DNA from: Phycisphaerae bacterium
GTDB lineage: Bacteria > Planctomycetota > Phycisphaerae > SM23-33
DNA: 64,000 nt
Direction: 5' to 3'
Assembly (NCBI GenBank): GCA_011050235.1
Contig: DRGC01000076.1
Coordinates: 1-64,000, forward strand
Translations under genes and position numbers: made by a program
Shown here: one piece after another, positions 40,622-51,983 of the stretch
Numbering within the stretch: position 1 is the first letter of the stretch
Layout of the letters: the number at the start of each line of letters is the position of its first letter
Notes under the pieces: model-generated
Databases searched by the model: none
The model's input: the letters and a program-made list of their open reading frames with translations, nothing else
What the model was told of the DNA's origin: nothing

Positions 40622-43222
40622 ATGCGTTTAGACAAACTGACAGTCAAAGCACAGGAAGCCATGATGACCGCCCAGGGGCTGGCCAGCGAGAAGGGCCACC
40701 CCGCCATCGGCCCGCTGCACCTGCTGGCGGCGCTGCTGGAGTCCGAGGGCGGGCTGACCGTGCCGCTGCTGGCGAAGGTGGGCATTCCCGCCGAGCGGAT
40801 CGGCGGCGTCGTCGCCTCCGAAATGGACCGCCTGCCAAGCCAATCCGGCGGGCAGGCGGGCATGGCCATGGACGGCGCGCTCAACGCCGTCTTCACCCGC
40901 GCCGAGAAAGAGGCCCGCGACCTGACCGACGAGTTCACCTCCGTCGAGCATCTGCTGCTGGGCCTGGCCGAGGAACCCTCCACCGCCAAGGACGTGCTGT
41001 CGACCCTGGGCGCGTCGCGCGAGGCGATCCTGACGGCCATGAAAGATATCCGCGGCTCCCAGCGCGTCGTCGACCAGACGCCCGAGGACAAGTACCAGGC
41101 CTTGGAGCGCTACGGCCGCGACCTGTGCGACATCGCCCGGGCGGGCAAGCTCGATCCCGTCATCGGCCGCGACGACGAAATCCGCCGCTGCATGCAGGTG
41201 CTCAGCCGCCGCAGGAAGAACAACCCCGTGCTGATCGGCCTGCCGGGCGTCGGCAAGACGGCCATCGTCGAAGGCCTCGCCCAGCGCATCGTCAACGGCG
41301 ACGTGCCGACGGGCCTGTCCGGCAAGACCGTCATCGCCTTGGACATGGGCTCACTGCTGGCGGGGACGAAGTTCCGCGGCGAGTTCGAGGACCGCCTCAA
41401 GGCTGTGCTCAAGGAAGTCACCGAATCCGACGGGCGGATCATCCTGTTCATCGACGAGCTGCACACCGTCGTCGGGGCCGGGGCGGCCGAGGGGGCTATC
41501 TCGGCCGGCAACCTGATCAAACCCGCCCTGGCGCGCGGCGATCTCCGCTGCATCGGCGCGACCACGCTGGACGAATATCGCAAGCAAGTCGAAAAGGACG
41601 CCGCCCTCGAGCGACGCTTCCAGCCGATCGTCGTCGACGAGCCGAACGTCGAAGACACCATCGCCATCCTTCGCGGCCTGAAGGACCGCTACGACACCCA
41701 CCACGGTGTCCGGATTCAGGATGCCGCGCTGGTCTCGGCGGCGGTGATGAGTGAGCGGTACATCACCGATCGATTCCTGCCGGATAAGGCCATCGACCTG
41801 ATCGATGAGGCCGCCTCGCGCCTGCGGATCGAGAACGATTCCATGCCCGCCGACATGGACGAGATGAACCGCCGCATCATGCAACTGCAGATCGAGCGCG
41901 AAGCCCTCCGCAAGGAGACCGATGACGCCAGCAAGCAGCGGCTCGTCGAGCTGGAGAAGACGCTCGCCGACCTGCAAAGCGAGTTCGACGCGCTGCACGC
42001 CCGCTGGTCGATCGAGCAGGGCGCTCTGCAGGAGGCCAAGAAGGTCCGTGAGGCCATCGAGGCCAAGCGGACCGAACTGGAGGCCGCCCAGCGCGACGGC
42101 GACCTGGAGACGGCCGCCCGTATTCAATACGGCGAGCTGCGCGAGCTGGAGGCCAAACTCGCCGAGCGGCAGAAGCAGTTCGACGAGGGGCAGGCCGGCG
42201 CCGGGAGCATGATCCACGAGGAAGTCACCCCCGAGCAGATCGCCGATGTCGTGGCCAAGTGGACCCACATCCCGGTGACCAAGCTGATGGAATCGGATCG
42301 CGAGAAGCTGCTTCAGATGGAAGACCGCCTCCGCCGCCGCGTGGTCGGCCAGGACGAGGCCCTGCACGTCGTCAGCGAGGCCGTCCGCCGAAGTCGCGCC
42401 GGCCTCAGCGACCGCCGCCGACCCATCGGCAGCTTTATCTTCCTGGGCCCCACCGGCGTGGGCAAGACCGAGCTGTGCAAGGCCCTGGCGGAGCTATTGT
42501 TCGACACCGAAGACGCCATGGTCCGCATCGACATGAGCGAGTTCATGGAGCAGCACTCGGTGGCCCGGCTGATCGGGGCGCCTCCGGGCTACGTCGGCTA
42601 CGAAGAGGGCGGCCGGCTGACCGAGGCCGTTCGCCGCCGGCCCTACAGCGTGATCCTGTTCGACGAGATCGAAAAGGCCCACGCCGACGTGTTCAACGTC
42701 CTGCTGCAGGTCCTCGACGACGGCCGCCTGACCGACGGGCAGGGCAGGACGGTCGACTTCAAGAACACCATCATTGTGATGACGTCCAACATCGCCAGCC
42801 AGTACATCCAGGCCCTCACCGAAAGGCACGCCGAGCAGTGGGAGATCGACGCCTCGCTCGCCGACGCGCTGAAGCAGCATTTTCGCCCGGAGTTCCTCAA
42901 CCGAATCGACGAGACCGTGATCTTCCATGCCCTGACCAAGGAAGACCTCGCCGGCATCGTGGACATTCAACTGGCCGAACTCGCCGAGCGCCTGGACGAC
43001 CGGCGAATCACCGTCGAGGTGAGCGACGAGGCCAAGAAGCTGCTCGGCGAGTTGGGCTACGATGCAGCCTTCGGCGCCCGCCCGCTCAAACGTCTCATCC
43101 AGCAAAAGATCGACAACGGCCTGGCCAAACGCATCCTCGAAGGCGACATCCACGACGGCCAACACGTAACCATAAGCGCCCAAGGCCGGACCTTCACCTT
43201 CGACGTCAGAGACGAAGCCTAA
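40622..43222 (+). CDS. clpB: ATP-dependent disaggregase ClpB
   Basis: 866 aa from ATG 40622 with GGAGG 7 bases before; the frame is open further upstream through non-coding repeats. Order: Clp N-domain pair (about 1-145), NBD1 with Walker [16 protein letters not shown] (about 205) and [16 protein letters not shown], coiled-coil middle domain (about 405-525, [26 protein letters not shown]-like heptads, split here), NBD2 with Walker [17 protein letters not shown] (about 605) and [16 protein letters not shown]. Cytoplasmic hexamer rescuing aggregates with DnaK. Confidence 0.97.
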   Translation: MRLDKLTVKAQEAMMTAQGLASEKGHPAIGPLHLLAALLESEGGLTVPLLAKVGIPAERIGGVVASEMDRLPSQSGGQAGMAMDGALNAVFTRAEKEARDLTDEFTSVEHLLLGLAEEPSTAKDVLSTLGASREAILTAMKDIRGSQRVVDQTPEDKYQALERYGRDLCDIARAGKLDPVIGRDDEIRRCMQVLSRRRKNNPVLIGLPGVGKTAIVEGLAQRIVNGDVPTGLSGKTVIALDMGSLLAGTKFRGEFEDRLKAVLKEVTESDGRIILFIDELHTVVGAGAAEGAISAGNLIKPALARGDLRCIGATTLDEYRKQVEKDAALERRFQPIVVDEPNVEDTIAILRGLKDRYDTHHGVRIQDAALVSAAVMSERYITDRFLPDKAIDLIDEAASRLRIENDSMPADMDEMNRRIMQLQIEREALRKETDDASKQRLVELEKTLADLQSEFDALHARWSIEQGALQEAKKVREAIEAKRTELEAAQRDGDLETAARIQYGELRELEAKLAERQKQFDEGQAGAGSMIHEEVTPEQIADVVAKWTHIPVTKLMESDREKLLQMEDRLRRRVVGQDEALHVVSEAVRRSRAGLSDRRRPIGSFIFLGPTGVGKTELCKALAELLFDTEDAMVRIDMSEFMEQHSVARLIGAPPGYVGYEEGGRLTEAVRRRPYSVILFDEIEKAHADVFNVLLQVLDDGRLTDGQGRTVDFKNTIIVMTSNIASQYIQALTERHAEQWEIDASLADALKQHFRPEFLNRIDETVIFHALTKEDLAGIVDIQLAELAERLDDRRITVEVSDEAKKLLGELGYDAAFGARPLKRLIQQKIDNGLAKRILEGDIHDGQHVTISAQGRTFTFDVRDEA

Positions 43223-43242
43223 CCTCCTGCCTCCTTCTCTCC

Positions 43243-43274
43243 CACGAGCGGGCCACCCCACCGGCCCGCTCGTG
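43243..43274 (+). terminator. clpB terminator
   Basis: CACGAGCGGGCC and GGCCCGCTCGTG form a perfect 12-bp stem with an 8-base loop, followed by TTCTT, 20 bases past the clpB stop. Confidence 0.75.
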
Positions 43275-43320
43275 TTCTTGCGCAGAGATAACGACCGACC
43301 TGGCGCGCTGAGCAGAAAAA

Positions 43321-43346
43321 GGTGGCGGGACAGGAGCCCCGCCACC
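43321..43346 (-). terminator. Terminator of the UroD-like gene
   Basis: GGTGGCGGG pairs with CCCGCCACC around a loop containing ACAGGAG. On the minus strand it is followed by TTTTT. It lies 7 bases after the stop of the minus-strand gene. Confidence 0.8.
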
Positions 43347-43352
43347 CGGAGG

Positions 43353-44462
43353 TCACGGTTTGAATTCATTGATCACCGAATCGATCTTGTCGGCGGGGCA
43401 GGTGATGTCCAGGGCGAAGCGGCCTTGGTTTAGGTGGGGGCGGTAGGCGTCTAGTTCGTCGTAGAGGATTTGGTCGGGGAAGATGGGCGTTTGGCGCGAG
43501 GCGGCCAGCAGGTTGTCTCTGGCGGCGGGTGGGCCGGCGAGGATGTCGCTGACGCGAGGGCAGTTGGGGTCGGCGTTGAAGTGCTGGAGGCAGATCCCGG
43601 GCGTCTTGGCGACCTGGTCGACCTGATAGAGGCCCTTGGTGTGGTTGTGGAAGAACCCGCCGCCCGTCGACGTAAACAGGCGTCCGGTGTAAGGCTGTTC
43701 GAACTCGAGCATCATCTCACGGCTGATCAAGGCGACGGGGTCGCCGTTGACCCATACGCCGCCGGGCGGCATGACAAACCCCATGTGGCCGACGCCCCAG
43801 TCGTCGGGGGCCTGAATGGTTTGGGCGAGCGAGTTCTCGATGGCCAGTTCGCAATCGACGCACCAGTCGGTCAGGGCCTTGACGCGGTCGGGGGCTGTGT
43901 ACATCTCCAGAAAGAGCTCATTGCCGCGGATGCCGTTGGCTGCATCCAGCGGCGAGCGATGCCAGAAGGGCAGGAAGTGGAAGTCCCCGTCCCAGGCCTC
44001 CCACAGAAGCTGGTTCAACGAGCGGAACATCTCGAACCAGCGATTGTCGGGGGTAGCTGGCAGGGCATCGATCCGGTCCCACGTCAGATTGCAGTCCAGC
44101 CACCACGACCCTTCCAGCCGAGGCTCGATACCGGTCATGACTGCCGTCTGGATGCCGATATCGAAATGCACCGCAACGATGTGCGGAAGATCATCATCGA
44201 CCAATTCATCCCGCCACCGCCAATAGCGACGACAGTCGGCCACGGTCTTGCGGACCATGGCCTCCAGCGCCGCATGATCGGGCAGTTGGCCATCGTTGGC
44301 GAGGTAGTAGGCGTTAACCTGCGGGGGCAATTGCTCGACAGCCGGCGCGTCGGGCTGCGGGTCGGCGCCCCAGACAAACACAAGCCGCTCGCCGGGCGTG
44401 TTGCCGGCGAAGAAGCGCCGCTGCCGCTCGATGATCTCCATGTTCCGCGCGTTCGATGACAT
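43353..44462 (-). CDS. Uroporphyrinogen-decarboxylase-superfamily-like protein
   Basis: 369 aa from ATG 44462 (MSSNARNMEIIERQRRFFAG); the frame extends upstream across a palindromic repeat. RQRRFFAG at the start and an overall barrel-like layout (GSWWLDCNLTWDRIDAL, GNELFLEMYTAPDRVKALTDW, ISREMMLEFEQPYTGRLF, GGGFFHNHTKGLYQV, GICLQHFNADPN) resemble UroD/MtaA-like proteins common in planctomycetes. The Arg and Asp residues needed for porphyrin decarboxylation are not evident, so a methyltransferase-like or unknown role is more likely. Monocistronic, own terminator. Confidence 0.6.
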   Translation of the reverse strand: MSSNARNMEIIERQRRFFAGNTPGERLVFVWGADPQPDAPAVEQLPPQVNAYYLANDGQLPDHAALEAMVRKTVADCRRYWRWRDELVDDDLPHIVAVHFDIGIQTAVMTGIEPRLEGSWWLDCNLTWDRIDALPATPDNRWFEMFRSLNQLLWEAWDGDFHFLPFWHRSPLDAANGIRGNELFLEMYTAPDRVKALTDWCVDCELAIENSLAQTIQAPDDWGVGHMGFVMPPGGVWVNGDPVALISREMMLEFEQPYTGRLFTSTGGGFFHNHTKGLYQVDQVAKTPGICLQHFNADPNCPRVSDILAGPPAARDNLLAASRQTPIFPDQILYDELDAYRPHLNQGRFALDITCPADKIDSVINEFKP

Positions 44463-44472
44463 GTCAGTAGGG

Positions 44473-44829
44473 CGTGCAATCCCGACGTACGTCGGGACAC
44501 GCGGGTCGGCTGAAATCAGATAACCAATTGTCCGCGAAGCATACCCCAGAGCCCGGTCGGGCTCCACGGAAGTCTTAGGCAGCAGACAAGATGTTCAAAC
44601 CACGGGTGCCACGCTTCCACTTGTGGAAGCGTGCCTTATCGGATCGACGGTCGTCACACACACGCTTCTGCAACCTGCCTGCGGTAGGCAGGGCAGAAGC
44701 GTGGCACCCGACGGGGAAGAAACGAGTTGGGGCGAAATCCCATGGGCGCCGCGGGTAGAACTCGCTGTTGATTGTCACGCGCTCTCGGCCCGCAGGCCGT
44801 GCGATCCCGACGTACGTCGGGACACGCGG
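44473..44829. repeat. Compound palindromic element between 32-bp direct repeats
   Basis: Direct repeats at 44473-44504 and 44798-44829 differ at one base and each contains the palindrome CCCGACGTACGTCGGG. Between them: CACGCTTCCAC/GTGGAAGCGTG hairpin (44610-44633), CACGCTTCTGC/GCAGAAGCGTG arms (44661-44671, 44693-44703) enclosing CCTGCCT/AGGCAGG, and an outer pair GGGTGCCACGCTT/AAGCGTGGCACCC (44604-44616, 44697-44709). No gene inside. Confidence 0.8.
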
Positions 44830-44861
44830 AATCGCCTTGTGCGTAACGAATTGCTTGTCAG

Positions 44862-45932
44862 CTAGGGATTGGACAACTCGCCGCCAGATGATCCGGCGTC
44901 CAATTCCGTTAGCGGCGTGACCTTGCCGTCTTCGCTAAGAAACGGAGCGGTTATGATCTCTTGGAATCTGCTTCCGTTCTCTGCTCTGTCTGCCGGCAGA
45001 GACACGCGGATGCCATAGTAGAACATACCATCCCGCCAGATCGTCTGATCGGGAAGCTGCACGCGCACGCTCTCGCCTGGGTCGAGGCGATAGAATGGCC
45101 ATGGTGCCGCTGCCTTCAGTTGAAGGGACCGACCTGTATCCGACGTGTGTCTCCAGTGGCCCTTAGAAGCCACCCACATGTGGACCTTGCAGTTCGGAAC
45201 CAGCGGCCGATCTGGCAATGGCGTGTCTTCTTCCTCGCTCGGATTGGCGAACGGGACTTCAATCGGAACCAAGAAGTTATTGGTCAGCGTAGCCAGATTC
45301 GTCGCCTCGCCTGCGCCAGTGGCACGTACGACCCATGCCTGCGGCAAGCGGGCATGCGCCGCGATGATTCCCTGAAAATCAGCCTCGATAACGTCAAAAG
45401 ACACAGCCTCGGACACCACATCCCCCATCTCCGACAGCGGCAGTCCGGCGATCGTATAACCCTCTGCGGGCAAGATAACCTGCACCTCATACCGGCCGGC
45501 AGATAGCTTGCCGAACAATTGCCTGAGATCCACGCCAAACCGCATTACCTCGGCGCTCTCCCCGGCGGGAACCGCTCCACGGTAGAACAAGTGGTCGGTA
45601 TCTTGGTGAAACACCAGCTCGCGTTCAAGTCGGTCTGCCTGCGGAGTTATCAGGGCGATTCGGATGGGCGCCTTGTCAGGATCGAGTCGGAACCGGATTC
45701 GTCGCGGGGAGTTACTGAAGAGAACTATCTGCAGATAAGGTGAATCGACCGTTGTCACAGGCCCGTTAAGGGCTGTAGCCCATCTCAACATTCCATCCGT
45801 GGCCGAACTGCTATCGGACCGATCGCTCCTGCAACCGGCAACGCCCACCACGGTCATGAGCGCAACCAGGATTGCCTGGCCGCCCACTGTTCCCATCATC
45901 CAGCCCGTTCGGCACAACGTTCGCTTGGTCAT
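44862..45932 (-). CDS. Exported lipoprotein, paralogue 1
   Basis: 356 aa. The leader has a basic start, hydrophobic core (AILVALMTVVGVAGC) and a lipobox Cys near 34. The rest is a beta-rich envelope domain with no named family that I recognise. It is clearly paralogous to the next gene upstream: PIRIALITP versus PIRIVLTRA, LRQLFGKLSAGRYEVQVILPAEGY versus LKELFGKLQPGRYTVQVVLPAGGY (compared in pieces), and a shared ending with LPDQTIWRDGMFYYGI versus LPDRTLQDGIYCYDV. Function unknown. Both genes are on the minus strand, 73 bases apart. Confidence 0.7.
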   Translation of the reverse strand: MTKRTLCRTGWMMGTVGGQAILVALMTVVGVAGCRSDRSDSSSATDGMLRWATALNGPVTTVDSPYLQIVLFSNSPRRIRFRLDPDKAPIRIALITPQADRLERELVFHQDTDHLFYRGAVPAGESAEVMRFGVDLRQLFGKLSAGRYEVQVILPAEGYTIAGLPLSEMGDVVSEAVSFDVIEADFQGIIAAHARLPQAWVVRATGAGEATNLATLTNNFLVPIEVPFANPSEEEDTPLPDRPLVPNCKVHMWVASKGHWRHTSDTGRSLQLKAAAPWPFYRLDPGESVRVQLPDQTIWRDGMFYYGIRVSLPADRAENGSRFQEIITAPFLSEDGKVTPLTELDAGSSGGELSNP

Positions 45933-46005
45933 CTCTTCAATAGCCCTTGCCCTTGCTTCAATTCCACGCCCACAACCATTATTGTCGCCCTATCCACATC
46001 CGAGC

Positions 46006-47094
46006 TCAATCGCCTGGCTCATGCTCGTCTGCTCCGCGCAACGCCGCGATCCTGCCCCCCTCTACGACGAAAGGCATACCGGTGAGCCGGTGAGACCTGT
46101 CAGACATGCCTTCCCTCTCTTGGAAGACAAGGACGTCATAGCAGTAGATGCCGTCCTGTAAGGTCCGATCAGGAAGGTCGATCGTCATGGACTCCGAGGG
46201 GGCCAAGCTCCGCATCGACCAACCATCGTCCTGCAGGAGTCGCGCCGATAACGCAACGTCCATGGGCATGCCACCCCCCATCAAATGCGTAGTGGCCCAG
46301 TCGCCAGTGGCACGCCACGCCAAGACATGGCCGTACGGGACCACAACTACTTCATCGGCCGTCTCGTCAGCATTGGCATTCTTGTGCTTGAACGGAACGA
46401 GAACGGTGAAGGGCAAGCCATTTGTCAGGAGTGCCGTTCCGTTGTCGCCACGCGTCAGGCAAGAGCCAAGCGGGAGTTCACGTGACCTGGCTTCCAGCAG
46501 CCGTGCTCGGGCATCAAGAATCACTGTTTCGTCCGGATCAACGATTTCAAAGGCGAACTCGCTGGAGCTTATGTCCGCTTGCGAGGACTCCGGCAGCCCC
46601 GTGATGGCATAGCCGCCCGCCGGCAGGACTACCTGCACGGTGTACCGCCCAGGCTGTAGCTTGCCGAACAACTCCTTCAAGTCGATTTCAATGTCGACGC
46701 GCCCCGTCCCTCGCGCCCATCGAAACAAGTGACAATCCCGATACCAGACCAACTCGTGTTCGACTGCGGCTCCGGTGTCGGCTCTTGTCAGGACGATCCG
46801 AATGGGCGCACGTTCTGGATAGAGGTCCAGGAGAGCCTTCTGGCTGGACATGCGGAGCAACATCCCCCGCAGCAGCAGCGTGTCAACGCTCGTGGCGTCT
46901 GGCCACATCGTGACGGTCCAGCTCATGCCCGACTGCACGGGGCTGCCTTGTGAACGAGATCGGCCGAAGTCCGGCGGGGAGTCGCCGGCCGAGTCCGCGG
47001 CTCCTTCTCCCCAAGCAACAGGATGGGCCAATGTGAAGACAGCCAAGCCGCAAGCTAAGGTGACGCAACCGGTCATGACCAACGATCTCAGCAT
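46006..47094 (-). CDS. Exported protein, paralogue 2
   Basis: About 362 aa from ATG 47094 (MLRSLVMTGCVTLACGLAVF), an earlier in-frame Met being outside the leader pattern. Signal peptide about 1-30; the Cys at the core does not fit a lipobox as well as in paralogue 1. The middle (about 75-190) and end align with paralogue 1. No catalytic motif. Likely a tandem duplication of an envelope protein of unknown role. Confidence 0.65.
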   Translation of the reverse strand: MLRSLVMTGCVTLACGLAVFTLAHPVAWGEGAADSAGDSPPDFGRSRSQGSPVQSGMSWTVTMWPDATSVDTLLLRGMLLRMSSQKALLDLYPERAPIRIVLTRADTGAAVEHELVWYRDCHLFRWARGTGRVDIEIDLKELFGKLQPGRYTVQVVLPAGGYAITGLPESSQADISSSEFAFEIVDPDETVILDARARLLEARSRELPLGSCLTRGDNGTALLTNGLPFTVLVPFKHKNANADETADEVVVVPYGHVLAWRATGDWATTHLMGGGMPMDVALSARLLQDDGWSMRSLAPSESMTIDLPDRTLQDGIYCYDVLVFQEREGMSDRSHRLTGMPFVVEGGRIAALRGADEHEPGD

Positions 47095-47277
47095 AGCATG
47101 CTCCCTTTCAATCTCAGACGCACGGGGCAGCAAATAGTTCCGCCATTTGTCGACATTGAGGTTCGCAGGCAGGCAGTTCTACTGCAGATCGAATCATCTG
47201 GCAATCCGGACGTGTCGCTCTGCGCGAACAATCTGCCTGGCGGACAATATGCTTCATCGGGCGGTCAGGAAGCGGTG

Positions 47278-47297
47278 GGCGGGACAGGAGCCTCGCC
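47278..47297 (-). terminator. Imperfect hairpin after GHL6 gene
   Basis: GGCGGG, loop with ACAGGAG, CC-T-CGCC. It lies just past the stop of the minus-strand hydrolase gene and has the same loop type as the hairpin at 43321, but a weaker stem and no T-run. Confidence 0.35.
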
Positions 47298-47330
47298 GCC
47301 GGAGATGCCCGTTGTTCCGTCGCCGCTGAT

Positions 47331-49316
<1,986 letters not shown>

Positions 49317-49642
49317 GAACGAAATCCTTCTGTTTGTCTGGCTCCAATGCGGCCCTTGGGGACCATGGAAGTACAGCGCATCGGCCGCATCGTCAATGCG
49401 AAGTTCTCCACCGTCATCCGGGCCGGCCGGGCGGCGGTGTGAGGCGCCTGTCAACAGGGGCGTCGCGTCCCAACGGTGGGCCCGCTCTCCGGCGACCCGA
49501 AAAAAAATATTAAATACCCTTGAACTTTAGGGCCTAGTACGGCAAAGTACTTTGTAGTGCAAAGTATAATCGGCTTGGCCGGTCGCTCCGGCGGGATGGC
49601 CCGTGTGGCGAGCGAATGCGGCGGGGGCTGGGAGATGGACCG
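49317..49642. other. 326-base region before the winged-helix operon
   Basis: The left part shows nothing. From 49500 an A8 tract and an A/T-rich stretch (to about 49518) precede the operator and promoter listed next, and could act as an UP element. Confidence 0.5.
49543..49570 (+). promoter_or_regulatory. Operator-like palindromes over a -10 element
   Basis: CAAAGTACTTTG (49543-49554) is a perfect palindrome. Overlapping it, TACTTTG (49548-49554) and CAAAGTA (49560-49566) form a 7-bp inverted repeat with a 5-base spacer, whose right arm runs into TATAAT (49565-49570). The placement suits a repressor site for the winged-helix protein encoded downstream. Confidence 0.65.
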
Positions 49643-50293
49643 ATGGACGCGAACAAAGCGGCAGAAGAACTGACAGTCATCCGGCAGTTGATGGAGCGGC
49701 CCATTCGGTTTTCTACGATGAGCGGGCTGGCGGCGATCCAGGCGGGCCTGTGGGCGGCAGCCGGGCTGGTGGGGGACTGGCTGGTATTCTCCAGATGCTC
49801 CGACGGAAATACGGCGCTGCTGCTCAGTATTGGTGTGTGGGCGGCCGTGTTCGTGCTGGCGTGTGCGGGGGTCATCGTGCTGACCCGCCGGCGAGAACGC
49901 CGGCAGGGCATGCCGTTCTGGTCGCCGGTGAAGCGACGGATCCTGTCGACGATTCTGCCGCCCTTCATAGCGGCGATGGGGCTGACGGCGGCGATTTGCG
50001 TTCGCTTCTTCCTGGCCGGTAGCCGGCCGGGCGTGCCCATGTGGCAATGGGACTGGTCGTTGGCCCAAGGGTTCCTGATCCCGGCGATCTGGATGCTGTT
50101 CTACGGCGTGACGCTCTGGCAGTTGGGCCAGTTCAGCCCGGTGGAAGTGAGGGTGTTGGGCGCAGCCTTTATCGCAGCCGGCCTGGCGACGGCGCTGCTG
50201 TGGCAGTGGCAGCCCTATTGGACCATGGGCATCGCGTTCGGCGGATTCCATATTGTCTACGGGATTGTCGTGTGGATTCGACACGGCGGGTAG
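49643..50293 (+). CDS. Hypothetical six-helix membrane protein
   Basis: 216 aa from ATG 49643 (MDANKAAEELTVIRQLMERP). A 30-residue amphipathic start is followed by about six TM helices (AAIQAGLWAAAGLVGDWLVF, LLLSIGVWAAVFVLACAGVIV, and four more) with short loops and an ending GIVVWIRHGG. No enzyme motif. The first gene of a three-gene unit with a winged-helix regulator (9 bases downstream) and a CreD-like protein. In other bacteria this kind of small membrane protein accompanies such regulators; role unknown. Confidence 0.75.
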   Translation: MDANKAAEELTVIRQLMERPIRFSTMSGLAAIQAGLWAAAGLVGDWLVFSRCSDGNTALLLSIGVWAAVFVLACAGVIVLTRRRERRQGMPFWSPVKRRILSTILPPFIAAMGLTAAICVRFFLAGSRPGVPMWQWDWSLAQGFLIPAIWMLFYGVTLWQLGQFSPVEVRVLGAAFIAAGLATALLWQWQPYWTMGIAFGGFHIVYGIVVWIRHGG

Positions 50294-50302
50294 AGGCGGC
50301 AC

Positions 50303-50608
50303 GTGGCTGACAAGCAGTTACATGACCGAATCGATGAGACGATTCACCAGCGCACGCGGCTGGCGATCATGGTGACGTTGGCCGGCGTGGGATCGCTGGA
50401 GTTCAACGGCCTGAAGGGCCAGTTGGGGCTGAGCGATGGCAACCTGTCGACCCACGCCGGGGCGTTGGAGCGGGCGGGCTTTGTGAAGATCATCAAACGC
50501 TTCCGCGGGCGAAAGCCGCAGACGACGCTGGCCATAACAGCCAAAGGGCGCAAGGCCCTGACGAACTACATCAACCTGTTGCAGGGCATTTTGAGCGAGG
50601 CCACATAG
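50303..50608 (+). CDS. Small winged-helix transcriptional regulator
   Basis: 101 aa from GTG 50303 with GAGG upstream. One winged-helix domain fills it: RTRLAIMVTLAGVGSLEFNGLKGQLGLSDGNLSTHAGALERAGFV is helix 1 to recognition helix, then KRFRGRKPQTTLAITAKGRKAL is the wing (described in parts; MarR/PadR-like). Likely represses its own operon through the palindromes at 49543-49570; the effector is not evident. Confidence 0.87.
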   Translation: MADKQLHDRIDETIHQRTRLAIMVTLAGVGSLEFNGLKGQLGLSDGNLSTHAGALERAGFVKIIKRFRGRKPQTTLAITAKGRKALTNYINLLQGILSEAT

Positions 50609-50635
50609 CCTCGAAACAATCAAAGGAGCATGACC

Positions 50636-51958
50636 ATGAAAGTTCTAAGATTCATAGCTATCATCATGATCTTCGGAGGCGTCAGCGCAGCCTGGCTGGC
50701 GCTTGGCACCACGATGTGGGCTCGCACGGAAGACCTGGATCACACGCTCTCCCAGGAAATGCGGAGCCTCTGGGGGCCGGAGACACTGATGCAGACGTCC
50801 CCCTATGTGGCCGACAAAGGCGACGCGAAACGCACCGACGCGGGGGCGGCGGCGCCGTCGTCGAGCACGATCACGGTCGATATTACACACGACAGCCGCT
50901 ACAAAGGACTGCTGTGGTTCAGCACGTTCTCGGTGGTCTTCGACGGGACGTATAGCTTCGATGCCGTCAGCGCCTTCAGCGCCGGCAGCGGCGCGTTCAT
51001 CTGCGAGTTGCCTCGTGGCGTTACGGGCTACGACGGTCTGTCGGTCGAGCTTAACGGTGTCGCCCAGAGCATCCCCATCAGCCAGATCTCCAGCGGCCGA
51101 ATTACCCTTTCGGTGGATCGGTCGGTCGCCGCTACCGTGCGTGTTCACTACGTGACCAAGGGCCAGGACGTCTGGCTGTATAGCCCGAGCGGGGCATCCA
51201 TGGGTGGGGGATCCAGGGGCGAAGGCCTATGGGGACCCGATGACGGCGACATGGTCCCCTCGGGCAAGTCGCTGGTTTCCTTGGCGGATTTCTCGCTGAC
51301 GGTCAATACGAACTTCGCGAACATCGATTATCCCCGCGGCACGCTCAGCCCCAACACGCCCGCGTCGAGCAATAACGGTGGCGTCACGGCCGTGTGGAGC
51401 TTTGACAACGCCCTGACCAAGCAGGGCATGGGCATTGTCATGCCCCGTCGCCCCAATGCAGGGCCGATCGCCATGCGGATGAGCCTGTTCGCGCCGGTGA
51501 GCCTGTTCTTCTTCTTCGCCATATTGTTCACGGTCGTGGTGCTCAAGAAGATTCCGCTGCATCCGATGCACTACTTGTTCGTGGCGGCGGCGTTCTTTGC
51601 GTTCCATGTCCTGCTGGCCTATCTGGTCGACAAGATATCGATCCACACGGGCTTTTGGATCTGCGCAGCCGTTTCTGTACTGCTGGTCGTCAGCTACATG
51701 AGACTGGTGGCGGGCGCTGGGTTCGCCGTGATCTATGTGGGGGCGGCCCAGTTGGTGTACCTGGTGGGCTTCTCGTACGCGTTCTTCTACCCGGGCTGGA
51801 CGGGCCTGTCCGTCATTGTGGCGGCGGTGATCACCCTGTTTGTGCTGATGCAGTGCACGGGGCGGCTGGACTGGTTCAAGGTGTTCGGCCGGGGGAACGG
51901 CCCCACGTCCCCGCCGGCGCCGCCGCGCGTTGCCCCCGATGGCACAGGCGCCGCGTAG
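50636..51958 (+). CDS. CreD-like inner-membrane protein
   Basis: 440 aa; ATG 50636 is 7 bases after AGGAG, the earlier ATG 50630 is too close. One TM helix at the start (about 5-27), a periplasmic beta-rich domain (about 60-275, FSTFSVVFDGTYSFDAV, FSLTVNTNFANIDYPRG), then about six TM helices (from LFAPVSLFFFFAILFTVVVL) ending with MQCTGRLDWFKVF. The C-terminal helices resemble the inner-membrane protein CreD (PHYLL-like MHYLFVAAAFFAFHVLLAYL). CreD confers envelope stress tolerance in enterobacteria. Third gene of the winged-helix operon. Confidence 0.72.
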   Translation: MKVLRFIAIIMIFGGVSAAWLALGTTMWARTEDLDHTLSQEMRSLWGPETLMQTSPYVADKGDAKRTDAGAAAPSSSTITVDITHDSRYKGLLWFSTFSVVFDGTYSFDAVSAFSAGSGAFICELPRGVTGYDGLSVELNGVAQSIPISQISSGRITLSVDRSVAATVRVHYVTKGQDVWLYSPSGASMGGGSRGEGLWGPDDGDMVPSGKSLVSLADFSLTVNTNFANIDYPRGTLSPNTPASSNNGGVTAVWSFDNALTKQGMGIVMPRRPNAGPIAMRMSLFAPVSLFFFFAILFTVVVLKKIPLHPMHYLFVAAAFFAFHVLLAYLVDKISIHTGFWICAAVSVLLVVSYMRLVAGAGFAVIYVGAAQLVYLVGFSYAFFYPGWTGLSVIVAAVITLFVLMQCTGRLDWFKVFGRGNGPTSPPAPPRVAPDGTGAA

Positions 51959-51983
51959 GTGGGCGGCCGAACCGAGGTGAACG

